Shown piece after piece: positions 23,651 to 35,499 of a stretch of 64,000 bases of DNA; the stretch's first letter is position 1, and each line of letters opens with the position of its first letter. The notes beneath the pieces were generated by a model. That model did no database searches and was not told the DNA's origin. It worked only from the letters and a program-made list of their open reading frames with translations. Source of the DNA: Haberlea rhodopensis (taxonomy: Eukaryota; Streptophyta; Magnoliopsida; Lamiales; Gesneriaceae); the NCBI GenBank assembly GCA_907163345.1, contig CAJQUN010001307.1, forward strand, positions 16,001-80,000. The letters run 5' to 3'. The translations under genes and the position numbers were made by a program.

Positions 23651-24739
23651 TGTTAGTTCCGGATTTTAAAGATGACAAAACAAATCAGAACTGATCGATA
23701 GAATCAGACTGACCAGATCGATCGCTCAAAACAGATCAAGCTGAAATGGTATATCGCAAATCAGAACGGATCGATGAACATCAGCCTGACCAGATCGAAG
23801 CTTCAGATCGATCTCAACTATTATCAGAGCAGACAAGGCTGAATAAGATTTGCTCTTCAGTCCGAATCATTAACGGCTATTTATTGAAGCATTTAATGTT
23901 GCAATTAATGCTGAAAAAGACCAAGGACTGAAGATTACCATAAAAGGTAAGAAGACAAAGAAGAGCTTACCTGACGGTCGCCGAAAGCATGAACCAGAAT
24001 GGCAAGTGCCCAAAAGAATAAGACTGTAGCTTACTCAGAGTTTGAGCAGAGTCAAGAGTTGCACATAAAAGGGAAATAATGTTGTTGGTACATGCAACTA
24101 TATAAGGATGCAACAGAAGAGCTCAAGTAAGAGCCTGATCAATCGAAAAACGCAAAAGAAAGCTAAACAGCACAAGCTTACAAGCTCAGACATTCTCGAG
24201 CTGAAAATCTTCATAAGCACAAGCATATTGTAATACTTGATCATCTTAGGATCATTGTGTGCATAGACTAAATTAGTCTATCTTTTGTATTCTGTACTAA
24301 GATAGAGAATTGAGAATCAATTGTAACTGTCAGACAGAGTGTGTCTGAACAGATCGAGAGACTAGGAGTTTCAGTCTGGTAGTGAGGTAAATCCAGCTGA
24401 ATCGGGTTTGTACAACAGGATTGAATAAATCAAAGTCTTCTAATGGAATCCTTCCTTAATTGGAAGAAGGGGAGACGTAGAAGGATTACACCACCTTCGA
24501 ACTTCCAGAAACATATTATGCATTTTATCATTCTGCACTCGTTTTACTATTCATGCCATCGAGCCTTCTTACTAGCCTAAGAACAGACCGTTCTGCACTA
24601 AATTATTCAGTGGTCTGTTCTGCAAAAAAGTTGATTAAGAAACAGATTTCCTTCACTAATCTGAAAGAAATCACAAAGGATTATTTTTAATAGGAGTGTT
24701 CATTCACCCCCCTCTAAACACCCCGGACCGATCCTAACA
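23651..24739. mobile_element. solo LTR (1089 bp) with 5-bp target-site duplication
   Basis: It starts TGTTAGTTCCGG and ends CCGATCCTAACA, so the terminal inverted repeat is TGTTAG/CTAACA. Exact 5-bp repeats CTTTG flank it (23646-23650 and 24740-24744). No internal coding region or second LTR is present, which points to LTR-LTR recombination. A short frame inside (23746-23931) is not a gene. Several GATCGATC words lie at 23690-23830. Confidence 0.8.
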
Positions 24740-24744
24740 CTTTG

Positions 24745-26030
24745 TATTGCAATTTTATAAAATATCTGACATTAACTTGATAAAATAAAATATTTTGACA
24801 GTGGTGTTAAATCGATTGGTTCAATTACCAATGAAATTGACATATTAAAAAAATGGTTCAAATTAAAACCTTTCCGCAAACTGGACAAGAAAGAATATGC
24901 TTTCCAAAGGGCTTAAATTGAACTCGAGTCTTGGTAATGAGCTTTAACCAATCAGTTTAAGTCTTAAAGTTCCCTCCAGGTCTATTTAAAGGTTTTTTTT
25001 ATGACACACTAAGGATGTATCCTTAGGGACAATATCATGATCTGCGTCCATTTTCTATAAAATGTTACCTGAAATTTTGGTAGGATAGACGTATATTTCT
25101 TCCAAGCACAAAGATAATAATAATATACAAAAATAAATGAGACTAGATTTTTTACGTGGAAAACCCTGAGGGGAAAAACAACGGGACCTAATCGAGTATG
25201 AGTTTTTCATTATGAACAAAGGATTACAGAGTAGTTGTACAAGCATTAAGCAAATAAAAATACAAAGGAAAAAATTAGAGCGCATGAGCGAAGAATGAGA
25301 CGGCTCCATTCAAGATGGAGAACTTATGCCCTAAAAAATGACTCATTTTATTTAAAGGAAATGCGCCCTAGTAAAATGAGTTATTGTAAATGGGTCTTAT
25401 AACACTAGCAGGGGGACCACACTGGGTGTCATGGGGCTGCCCGAGAGTTTGTGCTCAATTTCATATCTTCATCTTTTGGAGCAAGGGTAGGACTCCCTTC
25501 AGAGCCCAGCTTGGGTTCAAATACAAAAGGTTGAGCTGAAGAATGCAAGCTGGAGGTCTTCATGGGAACCGAGCTGGAGGTCATCCTCGAGACTGACCTG
25601 GGGTGGTTGAGGTGGAGGTTATCCTGGAGGCCGACCTGTGGTGGCCGTGGTGGAGCCGACGTGGAGGTGGTCGAGGTAGAAGCTTTGTCCAAGTCAGGTT
25701 TAGAGTCCATACTTTTACTAGGGTAACGTAAAAGAAAAAGGGAAAAATTATAATGATGTGTCATAAGATGTCACGCCTAATAATAACGTCCTTAATAGCG
25801 ACATCAAATAAACCTTAATTAAGGAGACCTGGTTGTATTTATCTAATGCACTATGTAGTCTTGTTTGACTTGTCTTGTACCTGATCCTCCTCTCATGTAC
25901 TCGTTCACCAAAGATGGCTTCGCTTAAAAAAAATACAAAGAATAAACTGATTTATAATACCATGGTTTTTTAAAAAAATTATAATATTGGAAAAAATCAA
26001 ATGAACCAAATCGATTTGATTGGGAGAGTT
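24745..26030. other. gene-free stretch with LTR-like fragments
   Basis: The sequence around 25140-25230 ('ttacgtggaaaaccctgagggg') is a phrase common in plant LTRs. The minus-strand frames at 25055-25309 and 25429-25764 (Ser/Pro/Pro-Arg-rich) carry no domain I recognise. I support no gene here. Confidence 0.35.
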
Positions 26031-26033
26031 CAA

Positions 26034-26180
26034 CCTAGCATAAGAGTATTACCCTTATGCTAGATCCAATTATCCAAATTTAATTTGGATATATAGGGCT
26101 CATGCAAATATGTGGACCCCATATGTCCAAATTATATTTGGACCATTAGATCCATGAGAGTAATACATTTATGTTAGGGG
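26034..26180. mobile_element. MITE-like fold-back in promoter of the secreted Cys-rich gene
   Basis: The left arm CCTAGCATAAGAGTATTAC pairs with the right arm, read inward, CCCCTAACATAAATGTATTAC. Inner segments also pair (CCAAATTTAATTTGGA and GTCCAAATTATATTTGGAC). It lies about 290 bp upstream of the start codon at 26469. Confidence 0.5.
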
Positions 26181-26391
26181 TCTCACTTCCCCTATTATTT
26201 CGATCCAACCGAAACTTGACTCAATTAGAAAATCAGTCATTTCCCAATCGCTGACCTGATTTCAAATGTAATAAGATTCTGTAATAATCCCCAAAATAAA
26301 GGCCAACCAACGAAATATAAAGAAAGGTGAGGTTCGGTAATAAGAAGTTCCCTACAAAGCAGTGGAGCCAACCAATTTCTAGCACATCGCA

Positions 26392-26401
26392 TCTATAAAA
26401 G
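26392..26401 (+). promoter_or_regulatory. TATA box of the secreted Cys-rich gene
   Basis: CTATAAAAGG lies 67 bp before the ATG at 26469, the expected distance for a short 5' leader. Confidence 0.65.
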
Positions 26402-26468
26402 GCTCAATAAACAATGTAGATTTTTCAAGAAACTAACCCTTGGACGAATAATAATTCTAATCCAAAAA

Positions 26469-28192
26469 ATGGGTTTAACTAAGGTGTTAGCTTGCTTCTT
26501 TGTCGTGGTGCTGGTTGTGGGGAGCGAGGTGCGCGCAGATTGCTTGAATGACTGCTACGCCGGCTGCATTGGTTATGAAATGAGCTATTGCACCCTCGCG
26601 TGCTATATCAAATGTAAATGTATGTATCCATTTCTTCCATATTTATTTTTGAGTAGTGTTATTTATGCTCCAAACTTTGTTAATCACACTCCACCTGAAC
26701 TTTTTTTTTTTTTTTAAATAAATGACTAAATACTCTTTTTCCCGGCAAATTAAAAAAATGGCTTTATAGAATATGGATTTTTTCAATTTTAGTCTCAAAC
26801 TTTTAGGATTAATCAAATATAATTGCATATAATTGTCTTTTAATAAAAAATAGTCTCACATAAATATAGACGTTTTTGACAAATTTAGTACCACAAAAAT
26901 TATTTTTTTAACAAAAAACGGCAAATAATTGAATAGGAATCATTGATACAACCTTTGATTGAAACAAAAGTCTGAGAGTAGTATTGATTAAAACAGAAGT
27001 TTGAAATTATTTTTGATTAAAAATAATTTTTATAATATTATATTTGATTAGTCCTAAAAATTTGAAATACTACTGCAAAAACGTATATTTTATGGGACCA
27101 TTTTCTAAATTTACCAACCTTTTCATGATTGTCATTTATCATTCATCCATCCGTGTAATATACACCGGGATAAGTTTTTGGTGTTTTCCCAATTCTTGGA
27201 TGAGATGGGGACCATACATCTTGGAGTAGAGCCCACCCATCCAATGGTGGGGAGATGATCGGGAGAACTTCTCCTTGTAGCATATTCACACCCGTCTTTA
27301 TACCACATTGCATCTATACAATTTCATTATCATGTTGCAAGATCATTCACAGAAATCAATAATATCACGACCACATAGGCATTGCATCAAAACAGATGAC
27401 TCGACCGTGTAGGCATAAGCTATGCGACCATCTGGTTTTCCCCTCAATAAAAATCTTATAATCTTGCCTTCCCTCAATATTTAGGCTAGATTCGCCCCTG
27501 CTGACTACTACCGATTGGGACAAACGGCAAACGACTTGCTTATCATATATAATTTTGTCCCAAATATTTAAAAAACCAACTTTTTTGCCCCTCAATAAAA
27601 TCCTGCAATTTTACCTCCTCAACATCAAAGTTAGATTTGCCCTTGACTTTGGTTAATATACATCTGACAAAGAATAAGGGTCAGCCAATAGTTAACATAA
27701 CCATTTTAAATTGAGAAAGGTCCACGGGTGTAGCACGTATGTAGCTTATGTGGAGATTTGTAGTAACTAGTAAGGGCCATATTCAAAAGTTGATGGACCA
27801 AATTTGTTTTCTGTGGTCAAGGCGAGGAACTGGTGTAGGAGCAAACCGATTTCCATCCAATGGGCCAAATTCATCAGGATGGAGTGAAAATGGGGCTCTA
27901 GTTCGAACCGGGCCTGACCGCAGGCACCCCTAGTTAAATCACAAGCTCACCTATGATTTTGGCAATCTTAGTTTGATTACATGAATGTGAATTCTACATA
28001 TCTATAGATGAAATGTGACATTGTGTGTTTGTTATTGTGTTAATAGGGGTTGAAAAGAAGGAAGTGGAAGCGTTGATAGCGAAACTACCGCCGGCAATGA
28101 AAGCCAAGCTTCATGAACTTGAAGAAAAAGAAGCAGGAGAAGAAGCAAAATCCAATGCATCTAGGAAACTGCAAAATGCCACGATATTCTAG
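26469..28192 (+). CDS. small secreted cysteine-rich protein, Ole e 6 / thionin-like
   Basis: Two exons are inferred: 26469-26619 (ending in codon position 1 before GTATGT) and 28047-28192 (after TTAATAG), giving 98 residues. Residues 1-23 are a signal peptide (hydrophobic core VLACFFVVVLVVGS, cleavage near VRA). The mature part starts with the Cys pattern C-X3-C-X3-C-X7-C-X3-C-X3-C-X-C. The doubled C-X3-C-X3-C arrangement is that of the Ole e 6 pollen allergen family and thionin-like small secreted proteins. The second exon encodes a charged, probably helical Lys/Glu/Ala tail (VEKKEVEALIAKLPPAMKAK) not typical of classical thionins. It has its own TATA box. The 1.4-kb intron contains only AT-rich sequence and short direct repeats. 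Role unknown; the family suggests an extracellular protein of pollen or defence type. The exon-intron join is predicted from sequence only. Confidence 0.7.
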
Positions 28193-28289
28193 CACTCTCA
28201 TTGCACTGTGACCTATCTTTTCGGTTAGGAAAATGTACTAGGTCAAGTTATAATAAGTGGAATTGAGTCTATGTATCGTTCTCACATAT

Positions 28290-28880
28290 ATCAACATTTA
28301 ACTACTAGAATATGAATTATTTTCTTAAAATGCTAATCAAAGTAAGGAAGGTGAATGAATTTATTAAACTAAATTAAATAATTACAACTAAAGTAATTCT
28401 TAAGAATCATGCACAAAGATGAACAGAAAACAAACAAGAAAGCAATGAAAGTGCAGAAATATGAAAACATGAAGAACACACAAATTTACTTGGTTTGGGT
28501 CCCAAATGATCATACATCCAATCCAATGTTCGGGATGAATCCACTACAATTGAACAGGTTACCATACACACAGATTCTCACATAGTACAATACAATCCCT
28601 TCGCAATGTTATGGCAGGAATTCGAATACACAAAGCTCATTGATTCTTGATGCAATGCACACGTATCCGTGTGTTTCTTGGAGAAGAAAGGAGTTGATTT
28701 CAGGTGGCTTTGACTCTGTTTCAGATAATCTAGTTGGATGATAATGAGAAGAAGTTCATCAAAATAACCAACTCTTTTTCTTTTATTATAAGCTTGTTGG
28801 ATCATATCTGTTGGATATGGCTTGATCTTGCCCATCCAAACTAAGACTATAAGAGTCAACTGATTTTCACAAACTTCCAC
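28290..28880 (-). repeat. copia LTR-like sequence
   Basis: This lies immediately downstream, in minus-strand sense, of the copia RNase H end at about 28940. A purine-rich stretch (AAAGGTGGAAG) precedes TTTGTGAAAATCAGTTGAC near 28870, where a 3' LTR would start. The rest is typical LTR/leader sequence without a frame. Confidence 0.5.
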
Positions 28881-28929
28881 CTTTGACTCTTCTATGTAAA
28901 CTCAGTGGATTCAATTGGATTTCCATAGT

Positions 28930-30036
28930 TCATCAGTGATCCTTATTCTCGAACTCTAAACAAACTCAAGGCTTGTTCGAGCTTGCTTACTGGAACCAAT
29001 TTTGTGAGTATATCGGCTGGGTTGACTTCTGTGTTAATCTTCTTAACATTTACCAGTTTTTTAGATATGATTTCCCTTACAAACTGCAACCTATCATCGA
29101 TGTTTTTCGTTCTTTCATGAAACACGGTGTTATAGATAAATGTAGAGCACTTTGTGAATCACAAAGACATCTACACTGCGCTGCTCATATCCCATTTCAC
29201 CTACAAAGCCTCCTTTATTGCTTCTGTAAGTGCAATATACTCTACTTCTGTTGTTGATAAGGCCACTATGTGTAGTAAACTTGACTTCCAACTCACTATA
29301 TTCCTACTATGAAAATATACCCTGAAATTGACCTCTTCTTATGAAGGTCTGCTGCATAATCAGAGTCTTAGTACCCTATTACATAACACATGGTTTTATC
29401 TTGATTTGAGTAGACTAACTTTAGATCAATAGTGCCTTTAAGATATCTAAGCAGCCACTTAACAACCTTCTAACGCTCTCTACTTGGCTTGGTCATGAAC
29501 CTACTTACCAAGCTTAATTCGTAAGCTATGTCAGATATTGTTGATACCACAGAATACATAACTGCATTTTAGTAAGGAACATTCTTCATGTGTTCTTGTT
29601 CTAATTCAGCTTATTGTTCCTTTACACAGACTAGCTTAAAGTGTGCACCAATAGGGTGTTAACACTTTCAGCTTCTTTCATTCCCAACATATCAATCACT
29701 TTCTTAATGTAGCCTCCTTGAGAAAGTGTCAATGTTTTAGTGTTCCTGTCCCGAATAATCTCCATGCCTAAAATTTGTTTTGCTAGGCCAAGGGACCTTC
29801 ATTTGAAATTATGATTGAGTAATTTCTTTAACTTCTCAATATCATGCCTTTCTTTACATGCTTTGAGCATGTCATCCATATATATCAACAAATATATATA
29901 GGATTGATTTGATAACTATTGGAAGTATATATACAACTATCAAATTTAGATCTTCGAAATCTTTTCTGCAGCATAAACTCGTCAAACCTTCTATACCAAT
30001 TCCTAGGAGATTATTTGATTCCATACAAAGATTTCT
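28930..30036 (-). pseudogene. Ty1/copia reverse transcriptase-RNase H fragment
   Basis: Minus-strand frames with many stops read KSLYGIK.SPRNWYRRFDEF, LLNHNFK...LGLAKQILGMEIIRDR, DYAADLHKKRSISGYIF, VALSTTEVEYIALTEA and, at the end, VNVKKINTEVNPADILTKLV. These are copia reverse transcriptase and RNase H landmarks in order. The 5' side is cut at 30036, where an unrelated LTR starts. Confidence 0.8.
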
Positions 30037-31235
30037 TGTCACGCTCCGAGACCGGGATCGATAACACCGACGTTGATTCCAAATACAATTGAAAATCAAC
30101 AAGCCTCATAGTACAGAATTTAATACAACCAGTCTATTTATTCCATAAACATAAATGTTTTACAACTGAAAATAAAACCATAACTTAAATCTTAACAGAG
30201 TTTAGCAGAAGCATAATTATGTAAAATCTTGAAATAATTGCGGTAGATCACCAACCCCAAAAGTTGTGTTGTTCTTGATCTTCGGTATCTGTCTCACTTT
30301 TATCTGTGGAGGGGATGTAAGGGGTGAGTGTTCTGGTTGACACTCAGTAAGCGGGGGCCAATCGAATATGCCAAAACATATACTTATACAGATTTCAAAA
30401 CAGAAACTGATACACATAACAGAATTTTGCTCCTTTGAGCCATACCAAAAGCATCATATTAGAACACATATCATATACTTATCAAATTAGATCGATCTAC
30501 ATAACATAAGGATTATAGATGTGGCTCCTACGAATTCAAGAGGTGGCTCCCGTACGTATAGCACTTTGCCTCATTGGTTCAAGAGGTGGCTCACAAGTAC
30601 GTAGCACGTTGCTTCGCATAGCACTTATCTCTTGATATTTAGAATTTTCATGACATCATAGTTTTTAAAATAGTTCACATATTCGACTGTATTTTACGTA
30701 AGCATTCATATGTTATCAAAACGAAAGGATAATATAACAAAAGCCCACTTACTTGATTGTTTACGATGATTCTTTAAACTTGAAAGATTATGGATCTACA
30801 ACCTTCAAAAATCAACTTCTTTTCTTGCTAGAATATTTGATATTTTGAGTGTATCTTGAGAGTATTTCCTTTAAACTTTTTTTGTTTCTACTAATGAATA
30901 TAGCTTGGTAGTTATAGAAGTTTTTCAAAAAAATATGTAAGCAATGACATCAAGTTAATATTATGTAATCAATGACATCAAGTTAATATTATGTAATCAA
31001 TGACATCAATTTTGGGTCATTGATCCACCTCATATAGCAATGGGGCAGCCTAAGTAACCTCATGCTTCATAATTCATTGGATATTATTCACGTTTTTTAA
31101 TGATGGCATGATTTATGGCATTCATTTAAATATTCAACGCAATATTTTATGGGTAATTTCCATCTATTTTCCAAATAGGTAAAAAAGAGCTAATTTAATT
31201 AATCATTATTAAATAAAAAATAATTACGAATTAAC
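30037..31235 (+). mobile_element. LTR fragment inserted in copia pol
   Basis: It begins TGTCACGCTCCGAGACCGGGATCG, a start seen in many plant Ty3/gypsy LTRs, exactly where the copia frame breaks (within the region before KSLYGIK). A segment at 30280-30370 ('gtgagtgttctggttgacactcagtaag') is also typical. The right end is not clear; the sequence fades into AT-rich DNA near 31235. Orientation is tentative. Confidence 0.55.
30934..31012. repeat. 28-bp tandem repeat, about 2.8 copies
   Basis: The unit TATGTAATCAATGACATCAAG plus TTAATAT is repeated three times with one change in the first unit (GTAAGC for GTAATC). Confidence 0.85.
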
Positions 31236-31599
31236 AACTACCGTGCGTTTGCGTTTTTAAGGAATTTTATTTTTAAAAAATAAAGGTACCTTTTTTAGTA
31301 TATAATAAAATAGGTTTATTAAGTATATAATTAGTAGTATATAATAAAATATGCCGGAACAATTTCATCATATACTTAGATAATTAAGGCAAAAAATTAG
31401 ATAATAAAATATACAAATCAGTATTATAATTATTAATATATAATAAATATAATTTATTAAATATATTTGATAATCTCATAGAAATTAATTATAGTACTAA
31501 TAAAAACAAAAAAAAGGATAATTAAAATAAATGACGATTAAAAAGAATAAAGTTTATTTTTGAAGAAAAGAAGCGCATACCAAAACGCATTTCGAGCAT
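31236..31599. other. AT-rich gene-free stretch
   Basis: 'Agtatataataaaata' type words recur; no other structure is seen. A similar phrase recurs at about 32390-32460. Confidence 0.4.
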
Positions 31600-31712
31600 C
31601 CGATCTTAGAGGGATGGTAAAAGTTCATGTCCCTCTTTAAGATGATTCGGGTTCGAGTACGAGCAGTGAACCAAAAATATTTACAACAATTCTCCATCCA
31701 CATATAAAAAAG
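31600..31712 (+). mobile_element. tRNA-derived SINE, copy 1
   Basis: A-box-like GGGATGGTAAAAGTTC and B-box-like GGGTTCGAGTACGAG about 35 bp downstream are followed by a body ending in an A-rich stretch. The same family occurs at 56997 and 59012 ('tggtaaaagttc...ttcgagttcga'). Confidence 0.6.
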
Positions 31713-31837
31713 CGCTTTTCTTCAAAAAAAAAAAAAATTAAAATTCATTAAAGAAACGCATCACCTAATGCATTTTTGCGTTTGGTCAAAAAATTAACAT
31801 ATTTTTCTATTATTTTTATCATATACTAATCAGCTAT

Positions 31838-32290
31838 GATGCACAGACACTCATAAAAATTACTCGGTGCAGTGTCGGATACTTCTCGAACACCGACACT
31901 TCTCAAACACTCCTCGAACACGTATCAGACAAGCCACGTTGCGTGTCCTTTATTTTATTATAAAAATATAATCGGACACTCGTGTCGCATACTCCCCTCA
32001 AAATCGGACACCCGTGTTGGATAGACCCATCGACGTGTCCGACACAGAAAGGACTTTTGGGTGTTAATTGTACAATTTAAAAGTTTTTTGCTAAAAATAA
32101 AATTTAGACGTGTTAGTTAAACTTTATGTTAATTGAAATAATATACATTTGTTGTTAGTGAGAGATATTATGATGATTTCAATGACATGTATTTATTTAT
32201 TTATATGCTTGTTTAATTTGATAAGAATATTTTTGTTAATTTTACATGATTTTAGAATTTAAAAATGTGAATTTTAGTATTTGTAATATA
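31838..32290. mobile_element. DNA-transposon remnant of the GATGCACGGACACT family, copy 1
   Basis: It starts GATGCACAGACACT (31838-31851), which matches the inverted right end of the copy at 39995-40659 with one change. The body (32050-32290) aligns with 40140-40530: 'gacgtgttagttaaactttatgttaattgaaat' is shared. The first 200 bp repeat 'cggacac/tcggata' words (CGACACT, CGGACACTCG, CGGACACCCG), a subterminal repeat pattern. The right end is not found. Confidence 0.5.
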
Positions 32291-33090
32291 GTAAATGCAA
32301 TTACGTTTGCCAAAATTATCGGAGTTATAAATAAAGTGTGCCAGAAAAACTACGCATGCCTTTATTTTGCCTTATTCAAGTATATTTTATTATATATATA
32401 CTAATAATTATATAATACTAATTATATACTCAATAAATCTTACTTTTATTATATACTAACAAAGGTGAGAAAACAGAAAAAACATATATGCATTTGTACC
32501 AGAAATCTCAAACCACCAAAACAGCAACAACAAAAATAAAAGCATCTCAAACCACCGGAAATCACCAAACCACCAAATCTAACAAAAGAGTATAGATGGA
32601 ATCGATAGCATTTCAAAATCATATTTTATATGGTAAATAGTTAATACAAATATAACAAGATAGAGAAGTCAATCCCACGACTTATGAAAATAGCAATAGT
32701 TAATGTCGCTTGCAATGACCAAAGTAATCGAGTCGATTTTTATAGGACATCTCAAACAAATAACAATCGATCAAATTCGCCTCCAACGTCAACAAGTTGG
32801 AATTAAAAATTAAATTTACCTTCTAAACAACATGGTAGACACCATCAAAGTCTTAGATATCAGTTTATCAGTCGACCATCACACTTTTACTTATATCAGA
32901 ATTTAGATTAAAAAATTCTATAAAAAAGAAGAAATGTTTTAGTTCATACGAAAAACATGTAACAGAAAAGCACAGTAAAACATATCAACTCCATTCAAAT
33001 GTGAACAAAAAAAAAAACACAATAAAATGAAATTTAAACATAGTAAAAAAGATAATCAATACTTTTCTTCATTTTGTCAATCATATACAA
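32291..33090. other. AT-rich gene-free stretch
   Basis: No frame or repeat boundary is supported. Confidence 0.4.
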
Positions 33091-33094
33091 ATCT

Positions 33095-33430
33095 ACATCA
33101 ATAGACGATCCACAGAAGCCAATCTTTCGAACATATTAGAGCTTGAATTTTTTTAGGTAATAAAGAGCTCCCAAAGGCATCAAACACTGTGTTAAATGAG
33201 GCTTATGAAGCAACAATGGAAATTGGAATTGCAAGCACATCCCGATCTATCCTTTAAAGAAGTGGAGAAACATATGTGCATTAATCTTCCACCAACTTAA
33301 AATGTCAAATCCATCATCATCATCACCATCCTAAGCTTCTTCAGCTAAATATCTATCTGATTTCGACTTAACATGCTCACTGTTATCTCCACTCTTCAAC
33401 TACTTGAACTCGGTTTTCATAAAAGATTTT
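33095..33430 (-). pseudogene. hAT transposase C-terminal dimerisation region (broken)
   Basis: Minus-strand sequence reads KSKSDRYLAEEA, an acidic run, then GFDILSWWKINAHMF. After a frameshift it reads DRDVLAIPISIVAS, a stop, ASFNTVFDAFGSSLLPKKIQALICSKDWL. This order (WWK..., RDVLAIPxSTVASExxFS, L.P.xVxALIC.xDW) is the hAT C-terminal domain of Ac/RICESLEEPER-type transposases. Stops and a frameshift show it is dead. Confidence 0.8.
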
Positions 33431-33497
33431 TGCCCTTTTGAAGGATCGGGGTCATGATGATGGGGTTTAAATAACACTAAAATCAATAAGTCAATCT

Positions 33498-33728
33498 TTA
33501 CCTTCTTTTCAAACCACCGAAATCGCCCCACCCAAATCCATGCCCGGACCCAATCCCATCCCCATTTTCCTCACCAAATTCCCTTATCAGTAACACCAGA
33601 GGCAGGGGCAAGAAACCAAGCTTTGAGGCAATTACACAAGCAGATTCGAGCATAATCTTGATCGATCTTTCAAACCCATATCGCTTTCTTTTCTTTATCC
33701 CACAAAGAGTTGGTTTGCAAAAAAACAA
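33498..33728 (-). other. unrecognised 76-residue frame
   Basis: It holds a hydrophobic stretch (MLESACVIASKLGFLPLPLVLL) followed by a Gly-rich, Lys/Arg-ended tail (GHGFGWGDFGGLKRR). No family is recognised. It could be a fragment of a glycine-rich membrane protein or chance. Confidence as a gene is low. Confidence 0.2.
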
Positions 33729-33759
33729 AAACTGTTATAAGGAACGGGAGTAAACAATA

Positions 33760-34130
33760 TTAGGAGGAATGTTGACGTTGTTGTTAAGAATACATGTGGT
33801 TCCAACTCATAACAAATTACCAATTGACAATGAGCGGAGTAACTCATGTATTTTAGAGCTGACATAGCTTCTAGTTTCCTAATGTGGGACAACTTTCAAC
33901 ACGCCTCCTCACGTAAGACATTATATAAGTCAAACACGTGAATTGATAACTCGGGTGACGGTGAGCATGTTGGTGAAATAATCAATCACATGAAAAACAT
34001 GGCTCGAAAACCATTTAAGAGTACATGTGATTCCAACTCAAAATCAATTGGCAATGAGTGGATTAACTCATATATCTTATAAAGAGATAACATAACTTCT
34101 AGTTTCTCAATGTATAACAACTCTCATTAG
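33760..34130. repeat. two copies of an LTR-start-like repeat
   Basis: 33785-33902 and 34012-34131 share 'acatgtg.ttccaactca...caattg.caatgag.gga.taactcat' and 'cttctagttt'. Read on the minus strand the first starts TGTTGAAAGTTGTCCCACATT, a phrase typical of plant LTR or TRIM starts. No coding region accompanies them. Confidence 0.5.
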
Positions 34131-34339
34131 TTTGTTGCAACCATTAGAAGAAAAGGTTAGAAATGGATATGAAATGAGAGGAGGCGCAATTTGCATCTTT
34201 TCTAGAAACCCAGAGAAGCTGAACGTTGCGATGTGTGAATTTTGAAATGAAGTTCTTGATGCTGATTATAGGATTATTGGCATGAAAAACATGTTTTCAA
34301 ATAGGCATAGTTCATCATTGGGATATGAAAATAAATGTT

Positions 34340-34626
34340 TAACCCTTATAATTTTCAAAATAAGCAGTTTAATACATGTGGTTTGAAAATATGCAATTTG
34401 TGTCCGTGTGGTTTGTGTAAATAGACAGTTTACCCCTTATAATTTGTGAATATGTGTAAAACACTCCCTCCGTATATGTTATATTTTGCAAACCATATGT
34501 GGTAATATGCCATTAAAAACTATATGGAGTAAACTGTCTATTATGAATACCACATAAGGTAAAATACCTATTTATAAACATGGGGTGAAATGTGTTTTTA
34601 TCAAGAACACCTAAGGTAAATTGACA
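34340..34626. repeat. fold-back repeat of the 'AGTTTAC-TGTGGTTTG' family, copy 2
   Basis: The left arm has 'cagtttaatacatgtggtttgaaaata', 'gtgtggtttg' and 'agacagtttacccc'. The right arm has 'gcaaaccatatgtgg', 'ggagtaaactgtctatta' and 'accacataaggtaaa'. The architecture is the same as at 13761 and 51481. Confidence 0.6.
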
Positions 34627-35089
34627 CTAACTTGCCGTTTATATGAAAATTTTTTTTGTGGGGGTGTGGACTGCTTTTATTGCGGCAAGCTGTGGACCGT
34701 GTACTGTTTGAAATTCAAAAAGAAAAACAAGCCTCCTAATAAGATTGAAAGGAACAAGATATTATGTTATTAATTGTCTTTTATTAGAAAATAATAAAGT
34801 AAGATTTTCTTCCTTAATTAAAGAAAAATTTGGGCTTTTACGGTAAGATAGTGATTGTTACGGTGACCTTTAATTGTTAATAAATAATTCGTGGACAAGT
34901 GGCATTCATATAAATATGTAGCATAAGATGGGCACATATTGGAATTGAGGGATTCATTGGATCGATTATACGGGTTGGATTTGTAAATTGTAATCCATAT
35001 TTATATTGATTTTTATGATACAATTTGCATATATTATGTATTTTTGAACTTCCCTTCCGTGGCATCTCAGTATTTTTAGAGCATCACTG

Positions 35090-35275
35090 TTGTGTCCATT
35101 AGTTAAAGCAGAATTAGTCTTGCTTATCCAATGGGATAGTGCCCACGTGGTAGATCTAACTATTGGATGTGTATATTCTTATGCAATGTTGATGAGAATA
35201 TACATATCTAATAGATGAGACTACCCCGTGAGGCACTACCCATAGGGTAGCCTAGAATAAACCGTTAAAGCATAT
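35090..35275. mobile_element. MITE-like fold-back element
   Basis: The segment at 35128-35187 (TTATCCAATGGGATAGTGCCC ... TATTGGATGTGTATATTCT in pattern) pairs imperfectly with 35198-35258 (AGAATATACATATCTAATAG ... GGCACTACCCATAGGGTAG in pattern) around a 10-bp centre. No coding capacity. Confidence 0.6.
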
Positions 35276-35427
35276 GAATTATTATGTATTCTCTCGTAGA
35301 GATTTACAAGACGAAATGGAATTCCAAGACATAATCAGAGGTTTATAGTCGACTTGGGATCCAAATCATAGCACTTTATTCTGCAACAGTGAGCATTTCT
35401 GAATTTGTCTATTATGTAAAATTCCAA

Positions 35428-35443
35428 CCAAGGTATCAGAGCT
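35428..35443 (+). other. tRNA-Met primer-binding-site-like motif
   Basis: CCAAGGTATCAGAGCTT contains GGTATCAGAGC, the complement of the initiator tRNA-Met 3' end used by copia elements. Upstream sequence ending 'aattccaacca' is LTR-like and downstream is leader-like, but no gag frame follows. A remnant of a copia or TRIM element. Confidence 0.55.
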
Positions 35444-35499
35444 TGAACCTCTGATTGAATCGTGAAATGTTTAAAAAAGGTTTTCTTTTCTGAGTTCAT

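Noticed and set aside
25429..25764. Ser/Pro-rich 111-codon minus-strand frame
   Set aside because: Low-complexity composition in a repeat-rich stretch and no recognised family.
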